Below are positions 13,101 through 25,471 of a DNA stretch of 64,000 bases, piece after piece. The stretch covers positions 31,622,001 through 31,686,000 of the forward strand of contig NC_079884.1 of NCBI RefSeq assembly GCF_029227915.1, written 5' to 3'. The translations under genes were made by a program, and so were the position numbers. The stretch is from Hydractinia symbiolongicarpus (taxonomy: Eukaryota > Cnidaria > Hydrozoa > Anthoathecata > Hydractiniidae). Below the pieces are notes generated by a model. That model was not told where the DNA came from, did not search any database, and saw only the letters and a program-made list of their open reading frames with translations. Numbering within the stretch: the first letter of the stretch is position 1; the number at the start of each line of letters is the position of its first letter.

Positions 13101-16100
13101 CACCACTAAAACGCATGAGACTTGTAGTTTTCAAAAATGTTTTCATTTTTGACTAGACACTGAATAAAAGAACTTTAATCACATGCAAACGAAAACCCGC
13201 CATATTATTTTTTCACCACTAAAACGCATGAGACTTTCAGTTTTCAAAAATGTTTTCATTTTTGATGAGACGCTTAATGAAAGAGGTTTAATCGCCGGCA
13301 AAAGAAAACCCGCGATTTCCCGTAAATCCCGGGCTTGGCCCGTATAGTCGAATGTATACAAAGAAAGTACCCTGTGAGTAAACTCATTTCCAAAACGATT
13401 TTTTAAATTATTTTTTCACCACTAAAACGCATGAGACTTGCAGTTTTCAAAAATATTTTCATTTTTGATGAGACGCTTAATGAAAGAGGTTTAATCGCCG
13501 GCAAACGAAAACCCACTATTTCCCCTAAATCCCGGGCTTGGCCCGTGTAGTCGAATGTATACAAAGAAAGTACCCAGGGAGTAAACTCATTTCCCGAACG
13601 ATTTTTTAATTTTTTTTTTCACCACTAAAACGCATGAGACTTGTAGTTTTTAAAAATGTTTTCATTTTTGATGAGACGCTTAATGAAAGAGATTTAATCG
13701 CCGGCAAACGAAAACCCGCGATTTCCCGTAAATCCCGGCCTCGGCCCGTATAGTCGAATGTATACAAAGAAAGTACCCTGTGAGTAAACTCATTTCCCGA
13801 ACGATTTTTTATATTATGTTTTCACCACTAAAACGCATGAGACTTGTAGTTTTCAGAAATGTTTTCATTTTTGATGAGACGCTTAATGAAAGTGGATTAA
13901 TCGCCGGCAAACGAAAACCCGCAATTTCCCGTAAATCCCGGGCTTGGCCCGTATAGTCGAATGTATACAAAGAAAGTACCCTGTGAGTAAACTCATTTCC
14001 AAAACGATTTTTTAAATTATCTTTTCACCACTAAAACGCATGAGACTTGTAGTTTTCAGAAATGTTTTCATTTTTGATGAGACGCTTAATGAAAGTGGAT
14101 TAATCGCCGGCAAACGAAAACCCGCCATTTCCCGTAAATCCCGGGCTTGGCCCGTATAGTCAAAAGTATACAGAGAGAGTACACAGGGAGTAAACTCATT
14201 TCCCAAACGATTTTTTATATTATGTTTTCACCAGTAAAACGCATGAGACTTGTAGTTTTCAGAAATGTTTTCACTTTTGATGAGACGCTTAATGAAAGTG
14301 GCTTAATCGCCGGCAAAGGAAAACCCGCGATTTCCCGTAAATCCCGGGCTTGGCCCGTATAGTCGAATGTATACAAAGAAAGTACCCTGTGAATAAACTC
14401 ATTTCCAAAACGATTTTTTAAATTATCTTTTCACCACTAAAACGTATGAGACTTGTAGTTTTCAAAAATGTTTTCATTTTTGATGAGACGCTGAATAAAA
14501 GAAGTTTAATCGCCGGCAAACGAAAACCCGCCATTTCCTGTAAACCCCGGGCTTGGCCCGTATAGTCAAAAGTGTACAAAGAAAGTACCCGGGGTGTAAA
14601 CTCATTTCCCGAACGATTTTTTAAATTATTATTTCACCACTAAAGCCCATGAGACTTGTAGTTTTTAAAAATGTTTTCCTTTTTGATGAGACGCTAAATA
14701 AAAGAAGTTTAATCGCCGGCAAACGAAAACCCGCGACTTCCCGTAAATCCCGAACTCGGCCCGTATAGTCAAAAGTATACAAAGAAAGTGCCCAGGGAGT
14801 AAACTCATTTCCCGAACGATTTTTTAAATTATCTTTTCACCACTAAAACGCATGAGACTTGTAGTTTTCAAAAATGTTTTCATTTTTGTCTAGACACTGA
14901 ATAAAAGAACTTTAATCACTGGCAAACGAAAACCCGCCATTTCCCGTTAATCTCGGGCTTGGCCCGTATAGTCAAAAGTATACGGAGAGAGTAGCCAGGG
15001 AGTAAACTCATTTTCCGAACGATTTTTTATATTATTTTTTCACCACTAAAACGCATGAGACTTGTAGTTTTCAAAAATGTTTTCATTTTTGATGGGACTC
15101 TGAATAAAAGAAGTTTAATCGCCGGCAAACGAAAACCCGCGATTTCCCGTAAATCCCGGAATCGGCCCGTATAGTTAAAAGTATACAAAGAAAGTACCCA
15201 GGGAGTAAACTCACTTTCCGAACGATTTTTTAAATTATTTTTTCACCACTAAAACGCATGAGACTTTCAGTTTTCAAAAATGTTTTCATTTTTGATGAGA
15301 CGCTTAATGAAAGAGGTTTAATCGCCGGCAAAAGAAAACCCGCGATTTCCCGTAAATCCCGGGCTTGGCCCGTATAGTCGAATGTATACAAAGAAAGTAC
15401 CCTGTGAGTAAACTCATTTCCAAAACGATTTTTTAAATTATTTTTTCACCACTAAAACGCATGAGACTTGCAGTTTTCAAAAATATTTTCATTTTTGATG
15501 AGACGCTTAATGAAAGAGGTTTAATCGCCGGCAAACGAAAACCCACTATTTCCCCTAAATCCCGGGCTTGGCCCGTGTAGTCGAATGTATACAAAGAAAG
15601 TACCCAGGGAGTAAACTCATTTCCCGAACGATTTTTTAAATTTTTTTTTCACCACTAAAACGCATGAGACTTGTAGTTTTTGAAAATGTTTTCATTTTTG
15701 ATGAGACGCTTAATGAAAGAGATTTAATCGCCGGCAAACGAAAACCCGCGATTTCCCGTAAATCCCGGCCTCGGCCCGTATAGTCGAATGTATACAAAGA
15801 AAGTACCCTGTGAGTAAACTCATTTCCCGAACGATTTTTTATATTATGTTTTCACCACTAAAACGCATGAGACTTGTAGTTTTCAGAAATGTTTTCATTT
15901 TTGATGAGACGCTTAATGAAAGTGGATTAATCGCCGGCAAACGAAAACCCGCGATTTCCCGTAAATCCCGGGCTTGGCCCGTATAGTCGAATGTATACAA
16001 AGAAAGTACCCTGTGAGTAAACTCATTTCCAAAACGATTTTTTAAATTATCTTTTCACCACTAAAACGCATGAGACTTGTAGTTTTCAGAAATGTTTTCA

Positions 16101-16176
16101 TTTTTGATGAGACGCTTAATGAAAGTGGATTAATCGCCGGCAAACGAAAACCCGCGATTTCCCGTAAATCCCTGGC
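12410..16176. repeat. Adjacent 10-monomer duplication, first copy shortened
   Basis: Copy one covers 12410-14146 (1737 bp) and copy two 14147-16176 (2030 bp, exactly ten monomers). Left-part markers are offset by 1737 (GAACTTTAATC at 13170/14907). Right-part markers are offset by 2030 (AGACTTTCAG at 13231/15261, ACCCACTATT at 13511/15541, CCCGGCCTCGGCCC near 13734/15764). The 293-bp difference equals one monomer plus 90 bp and is located at the junction near 13203. Confidence 0.85.
13021..13336. repeat. Fused satellite monomers with a 90-bp deletion
   Basis: The distance between successive GGCCCGT landmarks here is 316 bp (13021 to 13337) instead of 406. The join is at about 13203, where CCCGCCAT runs straight into ATTATTTTTTCACC. 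The part from TTCCCGTAAATCC to the T-rich tract is missing. The bases AT are shared by both sides of the break, a small microhomology. It coincides with the left edge of the stretch whose partner lies 2030 bp downstream. Confidence 0.85.
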
Positions 16177-17250
16177 TTGACCCGTATAGTCGAATGTATA
16201 CAAAGAAAGTACCCTGTGAGTAAACTCATTTCCCGAACGATTTTTTATATTATGTTTTCACCACTAAAACGCATGAGACTTGTAGTTTTCAGAAATGTTT
16301 TAATTTTTGATGAGACGCTTAATGAAAGTGGATTAATCGCCGGCAAACGAAAACCCGCGATTTCCCGTAAATCCCGGGCTTGGCCCGTATAGTCGAATGT
16401 ATACAAAGAAAGTACCCTGTGAGTAAACTCATTTCCAAAACGATTTTTTAAATTATCTTTTCACCACTAAAACGCATGAGACTTGTAGTTTTCAGAAATG
16501 TTTTCATTTTTGATGAGATGCTTAATGAAAGTGGATTAATCGCCGGCAAACGAAAACCCGCGATTTCCCGTAAATCCCTGGCTTGACCCGTATAGTCGAA
16601 TGTATACAAAGAAAGTACCCTGTGAGTAAACTCATTTCCAAAACGATTTTTTAAATTATCTTTTCACCACTAAAACGCATGAGACTTGTAGTTTTCAGAA
16701 ATGTTTTCATTTTTGATGAGACGCTTAATGAAAGTGGATTAATCGCCGGCAAACGAAAACCCGCGATTTCCCGTAAATCCCGGACTTGGCCCGTATAGTC
16801 GAATGTATACAAAGAAAGTACCCTATGAGTAAACTCATTTCCAAAACGATTTTTTAAATTATCTTTTCACCACTAAAACGCATGAGACTTGTAGTTTTCA
16901 GAAATGTTTTCATTTTTGATGAGACGCTTAATGAAAGTGGATTAATCGCCGGCAAACGAAAACCCGCGATTTCCCGTAAATCCCGGGCTTGGCCCGTATA
17001 GTCGAATGTATACAAAGAAAGTACCCTGTGAGTAAACTCATTTCCAAAACGATTTCTTAAATTATCTTTTCACCACTAAAACGCATGAGACTTGTAGTTT
17101 TCAAAAATGTTTTCATTTTTGATGAGACGCTTAATGAAAGTGGATTAATCGCCGGCAAACGAAAACCCGCGATTTCCCGTAAATCCCGGGCTTGGCCCGT
17201 ATAGTCAAATGTATACAAAGAAAGTACCCTGTGAGTAAACTCACTTCCAA
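15840..17250. repeat. Run of near-identical type-B monomers
   Basis: About seven consecutive monomers share GTGGATTAATCGCCGGC, GTATAGTCGAATGTATAC and CCCTGTGAGTAAACTC, nearly all with CCAAAACG, and differ at few positions. Two carry CCTGGCTTGACCC (16171 and 16577), 406 bp apart, suggesting a dimer step inside the run. Such local homogeneity contrasts with the mixed subtypes on either side and points to recent single- or two-monomer amplification. Confidence 0.75.
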
Positions 17251-19827
17251 AGCGATTTTTTAAATTATCTTTTCACCACTTAAACGCATGAGACTTGTAG
17301 TTTTCAAAAATGTTTTCATTTTTGATTAGACACTGAATAAAAGAAGTTTAATCGCCGGCAAACGAAAACCCGCCATTTCCCGTAAATCCCGGCTTGGCCC
17401 GTATAGTCAAAAGTATACAAAGAAAGTACCCAGGGAGTAAACTCATTTCCCGAACGATTTTTTATATTATTTTTTCACCACTAAAACGCATGAGACTTGT
17501 AGTTTTCAAAAATGTTTTCATTTTTGATGGGACGCTGAATAAAAGAAGTTTAATCACCAGCAAACGAAAACCCGCGATTTCCCGTAAATCCCGGACTCGG
17601 CCCGTATAGTCAAAAGTATACAAAGAAAGTACCCAGGGAGTAAACTCATTTTCCGAACGATTTTTTAAATTATTTTTTCACCACTAAAATGCATGAGACT
17701 TGTAGTTTTCAAAAATGTTTTCATTTTTGATGAGACGCTTAATGAAAGAGGTTTATTCGCCGGCAAACGAAAACCAGCGATTTCCCCTAAATCCCGGGCT
17801 TGGCCCGTGTAGTCGAATGTATACAAAGAAAGTACCCAGGGAGTAAACTCATTTCCCGAACGATTTTTTAATTTTTTTTTTCACCACTAAAGCCCATGAG
17901 ACTTGTAGTTTTTAAAAATATCTTCATTTTTGATGAGCGCTGAATAAAAGAAGTTTAATCGCCGGCAAACGAAAACCCGCGATTTCCCGTAAATCCCGGA
18001 CTTGGCCCGTATAGTCGAAAGTATACAAAGAAAGTACCCAGGGAGTAAACTCATTTCCCTAACGATTTTTTAAATTATTATTTCACCACTAAAGCCTATG
18101 AGACTTGTAGTTTGTAAAAATGTATTCATTTCTGATGAGACGCTGAATAAAAGCAGTTTAATCGCCGGCAAACGAAAACCCGCGATTTCCCGTAAATCCC
18201 GGGCTTGGCCCCTATAGTCGAATGTATACAAAGAAAGTACCCTGTGAGTAAACTCATTTCCAAAACGATTTTTTAAATTATTTTTTTACCACTAAAGCCT
18301 ATGAGACTTGTAGTTTTCAAAAATGTTTTCATTTTTGATTAGACACTGAATAAAAGAAGTTTAATCGCCGGCAAACAAAAACCCGCCATTTCCCGTAAAT
18401 CCCGGGCTTGGCCCGTATAGTCAAAAGTATACAAAGAAAGTACCCAGGGAGTAAACTCATTTCCCGAACGATTTTTTAAATTTTTTTTTTCACCACTAAA
18501 GTCCATGAGACTTGTAGTTTTCAAAAATGTTTTCATTTTTGATGAGACGCTAAATGAAAGAGGTTTAATCGCCGACAAACGAAAACCAGCGATTTCTCCT
18601 AAATCCCGGGCTTGGCCCGTGTAGTCGAATGTATACAAAAAAAGTACCCAGGGAGTAAACTCATTTCCCGAGCGATTTTTTAATTTTTTTTTTCACCACT
18701 AAAGCCCATGAGACTTGTAGTTTTTAAAAATGTTTTCATTTTTGATGAGCGCTGAATAAAAGAGGTGTAATCGCCGGCAAACGAAAACCAGCGATTTCCC
18801 CTAAATTCCGGGCTTGGCCCGTGTAGTCGAATGTATACAAAAGAAGTACCCAGGGAGTAAACTCATTTCCCGAACGATTTTTTAATTTTTTTTTTCACCA
18901 CTAAAGCCCATGAGACTTGTAGTTTTTAAAAATGTTTTCATTTTTGTTGAGCGCTGAATAAAAGAAGTTTAATCGCCGGCAAACGAAAACCCGCGATTTC
19001 CCGTAAATCCTGGACTCGGCCCGTATAGTCGAATGTATACAGGGAAAGTACCCTGTGAGTAAACTCATTTCCAAAACGATTTTTTAAATTATCTTTTCAC
19101 CACCAAAACGCATGAGACTTGTAGTTTTCAAAAATATTTTCATTTTTGATGAGACGCTGAATAAAAGAAGTTTAATCGCCGGTAAACGAAAACCCGCTAT
19201 TTCCTGTAAACCCCGGGCTTGGCCCGTATAGTCAAAAGTATACAAGGAAAGTACCCGGGGTGTAAACTCATTTCCCGAACGATTTTTTAAATTATTATTT
19301 CACCACTAAAGCCCATGAGACTTGTAGTTTTTAAAAATGTATTCATTTTTGATGAGACGCTGAATAAAAGAAGTTTAATCGCCGGCAAACGAAAACCCGC
19401 GACTTCCCGTAAATCCCGGACTCGGCCCGTATAATCAAAAGTATACAAAGAAAGTACCCGGGGAGTAAACTCATTTCCCGAACGATTTTTTAATTTTTTT
19501 TTTCACCACTAAAGCCCATGAGACTTGTAGTTTTTAAAAATGTCTTCATTTTTGATGAGCGCTGAATAAAAGAAGTTTAATCGCCGGCAAACGAAAACCC
19601 GCCATTTCCCGTAAACCCTGGACTTGGCCCGTACAGTCAAATGTATACAAAGAAAGTACCCAGGGAGTAAACTCATTTCCCAAACGATTTTTTAAATTAT
19701 TATTTCACCACTAAAGCCTATGAGACTTGTAGTTTTTAAAAATGTCTTCATTTTTGATGAGCGCTGAATAAAAGAAGTTTAATCGCCGGCAAACGAAAAC
19801 CAGCGATTTGCCCTAAATCCCGGGCTT

Positions 19828-19912
19828 GGCCCGTATAGTCAAATGTATACAAAGAAAGTACCCTACATCACCGGCAAACAAAAACCCGCCATTTCCCGTA
19901 AATCCCGGGCTT
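19828..19912. repeat. Partial satellite monomer (85 bp, 118-bp deletion)
   Basis: The landmark interval here is 85 bp. The sequence passes from GAAAGTACCCT directly to ATCACCGGCAAAC at about 19865, with two or three extra bases (AC or ACA) at the join. The whole AT-rich half of the monomer is lost. The break position differs from that near 13203, so the two deletions are independent. Confidence 0.85.
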
Positions 19913-20999
19913 GGCCCGTATAGTAAAAAGTATACAAAGAAAGTACCCAGGGAGTAAACTCATTTCCCGAAGGATTTTTTATATTATTTTTTCACCACTA
20001 AAACGCATGAGACTTGTAGTTTTCAGAAATGTTTTCACTTTTGATGAGACGCTTAATGAAATTGGTTTAATCGCCGGCAAAGGAAAACCCGCGATTTCCC
20101 GTAAATCCCGGCTTAGCCCGTATAGTCGAATGTATACAAAGAAAGTACCCAGGGAGTAAACTCATTTCCCGAACGATTTTGTATTTTTTTTTTCACCACT
20201 AAAGCCCATGAGACTTGTAGTTTTTAAAAATGTTTTCATTTTTGATGAGCGCTGAATAAAAGAAGTTTAATCGCCGGCAAACAAAAACCCGCCATTTCCC
20301 GTAAATCCCGGGCTTGGCCCGTATAGTCAAAAGTATACAGAGAGAGTACACAGGGAGTAAACTCATTTCCCAAACGATTTTTTATATTATGTTTTCACCA
20401 CTAAAACACATGAGACTTGTAGTTTTCAGAAATGTTTTCACTTTTGATGAGACGCTTAATGAAAGTGGTTTAATCGCCGGCAAAGGAAAACCCGCGATTT
20501 CCCGTAAATCCCGGGCTTGGCCCGTATAGTCGAATGTATACAAAGAAAGTACCCTGTGAGTAAAGTCATTTCCAAAACGATTTTTTAAATTATCTTTTCA
20601 CCACTAAAACGCATGAGACTTGAAGTTTTCAAAAATGTTTTCATTTTTGATGAGACGCTGAATAAAAGAAGTTTAATCGCCGGCAAACGAAAACCCGCCA
20701 TTTCCTGTAAACCCCGGGCTTGGCCCGTATAGTCAAAAGTATACAAAGAAAGTACCCGGGGTGTAAACTCATTTCCGAACGATTTTTTAAATTCTTATTT
20801 CACCACTAAAGCCCATGAGACTTGTAGTTTTTAAAAATGTTTTCCTTTTTGATGAGACGCTTAATGAAAGTGGCTTAACCGCCGGCAAACGAAAACCCGC
20901 GATTTCCCGTAAATCCCGGGCTTGGCCCGTATAGTCGAATGTATACAAAGAAAGTACCCTGTGAGTAAACTCATTTGCAAAACGATTTTTTAAATTATC

Positions 21000-22900
21000 T
21001 TTTCACCACTAAAACGCATGAGACTTGTAGTTTTCAAAAATGTTTTCATTTTTGATTAGACACTGAATAAAAGAAGTTTAATCATCGGCAAACGAAAACA
21101 CGCCATTTCCCGCAAATCCCGGGCTTGGCCCGTATAGTCAAAAGTATACAAAGAAAGTACCCAGGGAGTAAACTCATTTCCCGAACGATTTTTTATATTA
21201 TTTTTTCACCACTAAAACGCATGAGACTTGTAGTTTTCAAAAATGTTTTCATTTTTGATGGGACGCTGAATAAAAGAAGTTTAATCGCCGGCAAACGAAA
21301 ACCCGCGATTTCCCGTAAATCCCGGACTCGGCCCGTATAGTCAAAAGTATACAAAGAAAGTACCCAGGGAGTAAACTCATTTTCCGAACGATTTTTTAAA
21401 TTATTTTTTCACCACTAAAACGCATGAGACTTGTAGTTTTCAAAAATGTTTTCATTTTTGATGAGACGCTTAATGAAAGAGGTTTAATCGCCGGCAAACG
21501 AAAACCAGCGATTTCCCCTAAATCCCGGGCTTGGCCCGTGTAGTCGAATGTATACAAAGAAAGTACCCAGGGAGTAAACTCATTTCCCGAACAATTTTTT
21601 TGTTGTTTTTTTTCACCACTAAAGCCCATGAGACTTGTAGTTTTTAAAAATGTTTTCATTTCTGATGAGCGCTGAATAAAAGAAGTTTAATTGCCGGCAA
21701 ACGAAAACCCGCCATTTCCCGTAAATCCCGGGCTTGGCCCGTATAGTCAAAAGTATGCAGAGAGAGTACACAGGGAGTAAACTCATTTTCCAAACGATTT
21801 TTTATATTATGTTTTCACCACTAAAACGCATGAGACTTGTAGTTTTCAGAAATGTTTTCACTTTTGATGAGACGCTTAATGAAATTGGTTTAATCGCCGG
21901 CAAAGGAAAACCCGCGATTTCCGTAAATCCCGGGCTTGGCCCGTATAGTCGAATGTATACAAAGAAAGTACCCTGGGAGTAAACTCATTTCCCAAACGAT
22001 TTTGTATTTTTTTTTCACCACTAAAGCCCATGAGACTTGTAGTTTTTAAAAATGTTTTCATTTTTGATGAGCGCTGAATAAAAGAAGTTTACTCGCCGGC
22101 AAACGAAAACCCGCCATTTCCCGTAAATCCCGGGCTTGGCCCGTATAGTCAAAAGTATACAGAGAGAGTACACAGGGAGTAAACTCATTTCCCAAACGAT
22201 TTTTTATATTATGTTTTCACCACTAAAACGCATGAGACTTGTAGTTTTCAGAAATGTTTTCACTTTTGATGAGACGCTTAATGAAAGTGGTTTAATCGCC
22301 GGCAAAGGAAAACCCGCGATTTCCCGTAAATCCCGGGCTTGGCCCGTATAGTCGAATGTATACAAAGAAAGTACCCTGTGAGTAAACTCATTTCCAAAAC
22401 GATTTTTTAAATTATCTTTTCACCACTAAAACGCATGAGACTTGTTGTTTTCAAAAATGTTTTCATTTTTGATGAGACGCTGAATAAAAGAAGTTTAATC
22501 GCCGGCAAACGAAAACCCGCCATTTCCTGAAAACCCCGGGCTTGGCCCGTATAGTCAAAAGTATACAAAGAAAGTACCCGGGGTGTAAACTCATTTCCCG
22601 AAAGATTTTTTAAATTAATATTTCACCACTAAAGCCCATGAGACTTGTAGTTTTTAAAAATGTTTTCCTTTTTGATGAGACGCTAAATAAAAGAAGTTTA
22701 ATCGCCGGCAAACGAAAACCCGCGACTTCCCGTAAATCCCGGACTCGGCCCGTATAGTCAAAAGTATACAAAGAAAGTGCCCAGGGAGTAAACTCATTTC
22801 CCGAACGATTTTTTAAATTATCTTTTCACCACTAAAACGCATGAGACTTGTAGTTTTCAAAAATGTTTTCATTTTTGACTAGACACTGAATAAAAGAAGT
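21000..22900. repeat. Distant copy of the 11.3-13.1 kb satellite block
   Basis: Same order of monomer subtypes as the upstream block, with small private changes (CATCGGC for CACCGGC near 21083, GTATGCAGAGAG near 21754, a single-base loss in ATTTCCGTAAATCC near 21917). The conservation of order over about nine monomers argues for duplication of a whole block followed by divergence. Confidence 0.75.
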
Positions 22901-23799
22901 TTAATCACTGGCAAACGAAAACCCGCCATTTCCCGTAAATCCCGGGCTTGGCAAGTATAGTCAAAAGTATACAGAGAGAGTACCCAGGGAGTAAACTCAT
23001 TTCCCGAACGATTTTTTATATTATTTTTTCACCACTAAAACGCATGAGACTTGTAGTTTTCAAAAATGTTTTCATTTTTGATGGGACTCTGAATAAAAGA
23101 AGTTTAATCGCCGGCAAACGAAAACCCGCGATTTCCCGTAAATCCCGGAATCGGCCCGTATAGTTAAAAGTATACAAAGAAAGTACCCAGGGAGTAAACT
23201 CACTTTCCGAACGATTTTTTAAATTATTTTTTCACCACTAAAACGCATGAGACTTTCAGTTTTCAAAAATGTTTTCATTTTTGATGAGACGCTTAATGAA
23301 AGAGGTTTAATCTCCGGCAAAAGAAAACCCGCGATTTCCCGTAAATCCCGGGCTTGGCCCGTATAGTCGAATGTATACAAAGAAAGTACCCTGTGAGTAA
23401 ACTCATTTCCAAAACGATTTTTTAAATTATCTTTTCACCACTAAAACGCATAAGACTTGTAGTTTTCAAAAATGTTTTCATTTTTGACTAGACACTGAAT
23501 AAAAGAAGTTTAATCACTGGCAAACGAAAACCCGCCATTTCCCGTAAATGCCGGAATCGGCCCGTATAGTTAAAAGTATACAAAGAAAGTACCCAGGGAG
23601 TAAACTCACTTTCCGAACGATTTTTTAAATTATTTTTTCACCACTAAAACGCATGAGACTTGCAGTTTTCAAAAATATTTGCATTTTTGATGAGACGCTT
23701 AATGAAAGAGGTTTAATCGCCGGCAAACGAAAACCCACTATTTCCCCTAAATCCCGGGCTTGGCCCGTGTAGTCGAATGTATACAAAGAAAGTACCCAG

Positions 23800-24600
23800 G
23801 GAGTAAACTCATTTCCCGAACGATTTTTTAAATTTTTTTTTCACCACTAAAACGCATGAGACTTGTAGTTTTCAAAAATGTTTTCATTTTTGATGGGACT
23901 CTGAATAAAAGAAGTTTAATCGCCGGCAAACGAAAACCCGCGATTTCCTGTAAATCCCGGAATCGGCCCGTATAGTTAAAAGTATACAAAGAAAGTACCC
24001 AGGGAGTAAACTCACTTTCCGAACGATTTTTTAAATTATTTTTTCACCACTAAAACGCATGAGACTTGCAGTTTTCAAAAATATTTTCATTTTTGATGAG
24101 ACGCTTAATGAAAGAGGTTTAATCGCCGGCAAACGAAAACCCACTATTTCCCCTAAAGCCCGGGCTTGGCCCGTGTAGTCGAATGTATACAAAGAAAGTA
24201 CCCAGGGAGTAAACTCATTTCCCGAACGATTTTTTAATTTTTTTTTTCACCACTAAAACGCATGAGACTTGTAGTTTTTAAAAATGTTTTCATTTTTGAT
24301 GAGACGCTTAATGAAAGAGATTTAATCGCCGGCAAACGAAAACCCGCGATTGCCCGTAAATCCCGGCCTTGGCCCGTATAGTCGAATGTATACAAAGAAA
24401 GTACCCTGTGAGTAAACTCATTTCCCGAACGATTTTTTATATTATGTTTTCACCACTAAAACGCATGAGACTTGTAGTTTTCAGAAATGTTTTCATTTTT
24501 GATGAGACGCCTAATGAAAGTGGATTAATCGCCGGCAAACGAAAACCCGCGATTTCCCGTAAATCCCGGGCTTGGCCCGTATAGTCGAATGTATACAAAG
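23800..24600. repeat. Satellite block repeated on the far side of the SINE
   Basis: GATTTCCTGTAAATCC followed by GGAATCGGCC at about 23942 recurs at 25901, and CCCTAAAGCCCGGG near 24150 recurs near 26109, both offset by 1959 bp. Removing the 333-bp SINE leaves 1626 bp, eight monomers plus 2 bp. Part of the same order is present again about 1421 bp further (monomer starts 24369, 26328, 27749). The blocks without SINE act as paralogous empty copies. Confidence 0.75.
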
Positions 24601-25170
24601 AAAGTACCCTGTGAGTAAACTCATTTCCAAAACGATTTTTTAAATTATCTTTTCACCACTAAAACGCATGAGACTTGTAGTTTTCAGAAATGTTTTCCTT
24701 TTTGATGAGACGCTTAATGAAAGTGGATTAATCGCCGGCAAACGAAAACCCGCGATTTCCCGTAAATCCCGGGCGTGGCCCGTATAGTCGAATGTATACA
24801 GAGAGAGTACCCAGGGAGTAAACTCATTTCCCGAACGATTTTTTATATTATTTTTTCACCACTAAAACGCATGAGACTTGTAGTTTTCAAAAATGTTTTC
24901 ATTTTTGATGGGACTCTGGATAAAAGAAGTTTAATCGCCGGCAAACGAAAACCCGCGATTTCCCGTAAATCCCGGAATCGGCCCGTATAGTTAAAAGTAT
25001 ACAAAGAAAGTACCCAGGGAGTAAACTCACTTTCCGAACGATTTTTTAAATTATTTTTTCACCACTAAAACGCATGAGACTTTCAGTTTTCAAAAATGTT
25101 TTCATTTTTGATGAGACGCTTAATGAAAGAGGTTTAATCGCCGGCAAAAGAAAACCCGCGATTTCCCGTA

Positions 25171-25202
25171 TTATTATTATTACTATTATTATTACTATTA
25201 TT
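25171..25202 (-). repeat. (ATT)n tail of the SINE
   Basis: Imperfect trinucleotide run of TTATTATTATTACTATTATT type on the plus strand, which is the 3' tail (AAT)n of the minus-strand SINE. It abuts CCCGTA of the satellite (25165-25170). The LINE at 38908 has the same kind of tail. Confidence 0.85.
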
Positions 25203-25425
25203 TACCCAGGATAGCCTCTTCAGTTCCTATTGGTACTGCTATCAACGAGGATCCTGCGAAGGGGGTCCTAGCGCATTTAAAGCTCCCATTTGAGCTACGA
25301 AAGTCGTGGAAGCACATCAATCGCTCAACTAGACAACCGCCTAAGATATCAATCCTATTCTCATGCTGAGCGCTAGGCAGAAAGGATAGATTCACACTTT
25401 TATAGTCTCTGGCATGACTCGGCCG

Positions 25426-25436
25426 GGGTTTGAACC
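25426..25436 (-). promoter_or_regulatory. Pol III B box of the SINE
   Basis: The minus strand reads GGTTCAAACCC, which fits the B-box consensus GGTTCRANNCC completely. With the A box it defines the internal promoter. The region is not a working tRNA gene: the acceptor stem does not pair and the sequence continues into a SINE body. Confidence 0.88.
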
Positions 25437-25461
25437 CAAGACCTCCCGCACTGAAAGCGAA

Positions 25462-25471
25462 CGCTCTACCA
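25462..25471 (-). promoter_or_regulatory. Pol III A box of the SINE
   Basis: The minus strand reads TGGTAGAGCG, a good internal A-box match, about 15 nt inside the tRNA-like head. It lies 25 nt upstream of the B box, a spacing usual for type 2 Pol III promoters. Confidence 0.8.

Larger units (their letters stand above)
1..25170. repeat. 203-bp satellite array, segment 1
   Basis: Continuous head-to-tail tandem repeat. The landmark GGCCCGT recurs at 51, 254 and 457, giving a 203-bp period, and the phase holds to the SINE at 25171 apart from two internal deletions (near 13203 and 19864) and scattered 1-2 bp indels. Each monomer has a GC- and CpG-rich part (TCGCCGGCAAACG, CCCGCGATTTCCCG, TCCCGGGCTTGGCCCG) and an AT-rich part with a T6-plus tract before TCACCACTAAA. 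Monomers differ by linked variants, so it is a mosaic of subfamilies. It starts mid-monomer, so the array continues to the left. I see no host gene in it. A centromeric, pericentromeric or other heterochromatic location is plausible but not shown by the sequence. Confidence 0.97.

Noticed and set aside
25198-25395. 65-codon minus-strand open frame inside the SINE
   Set aside because: Lies in the non-coding SINE body, has no recognisable domain and is short enough to be chance.
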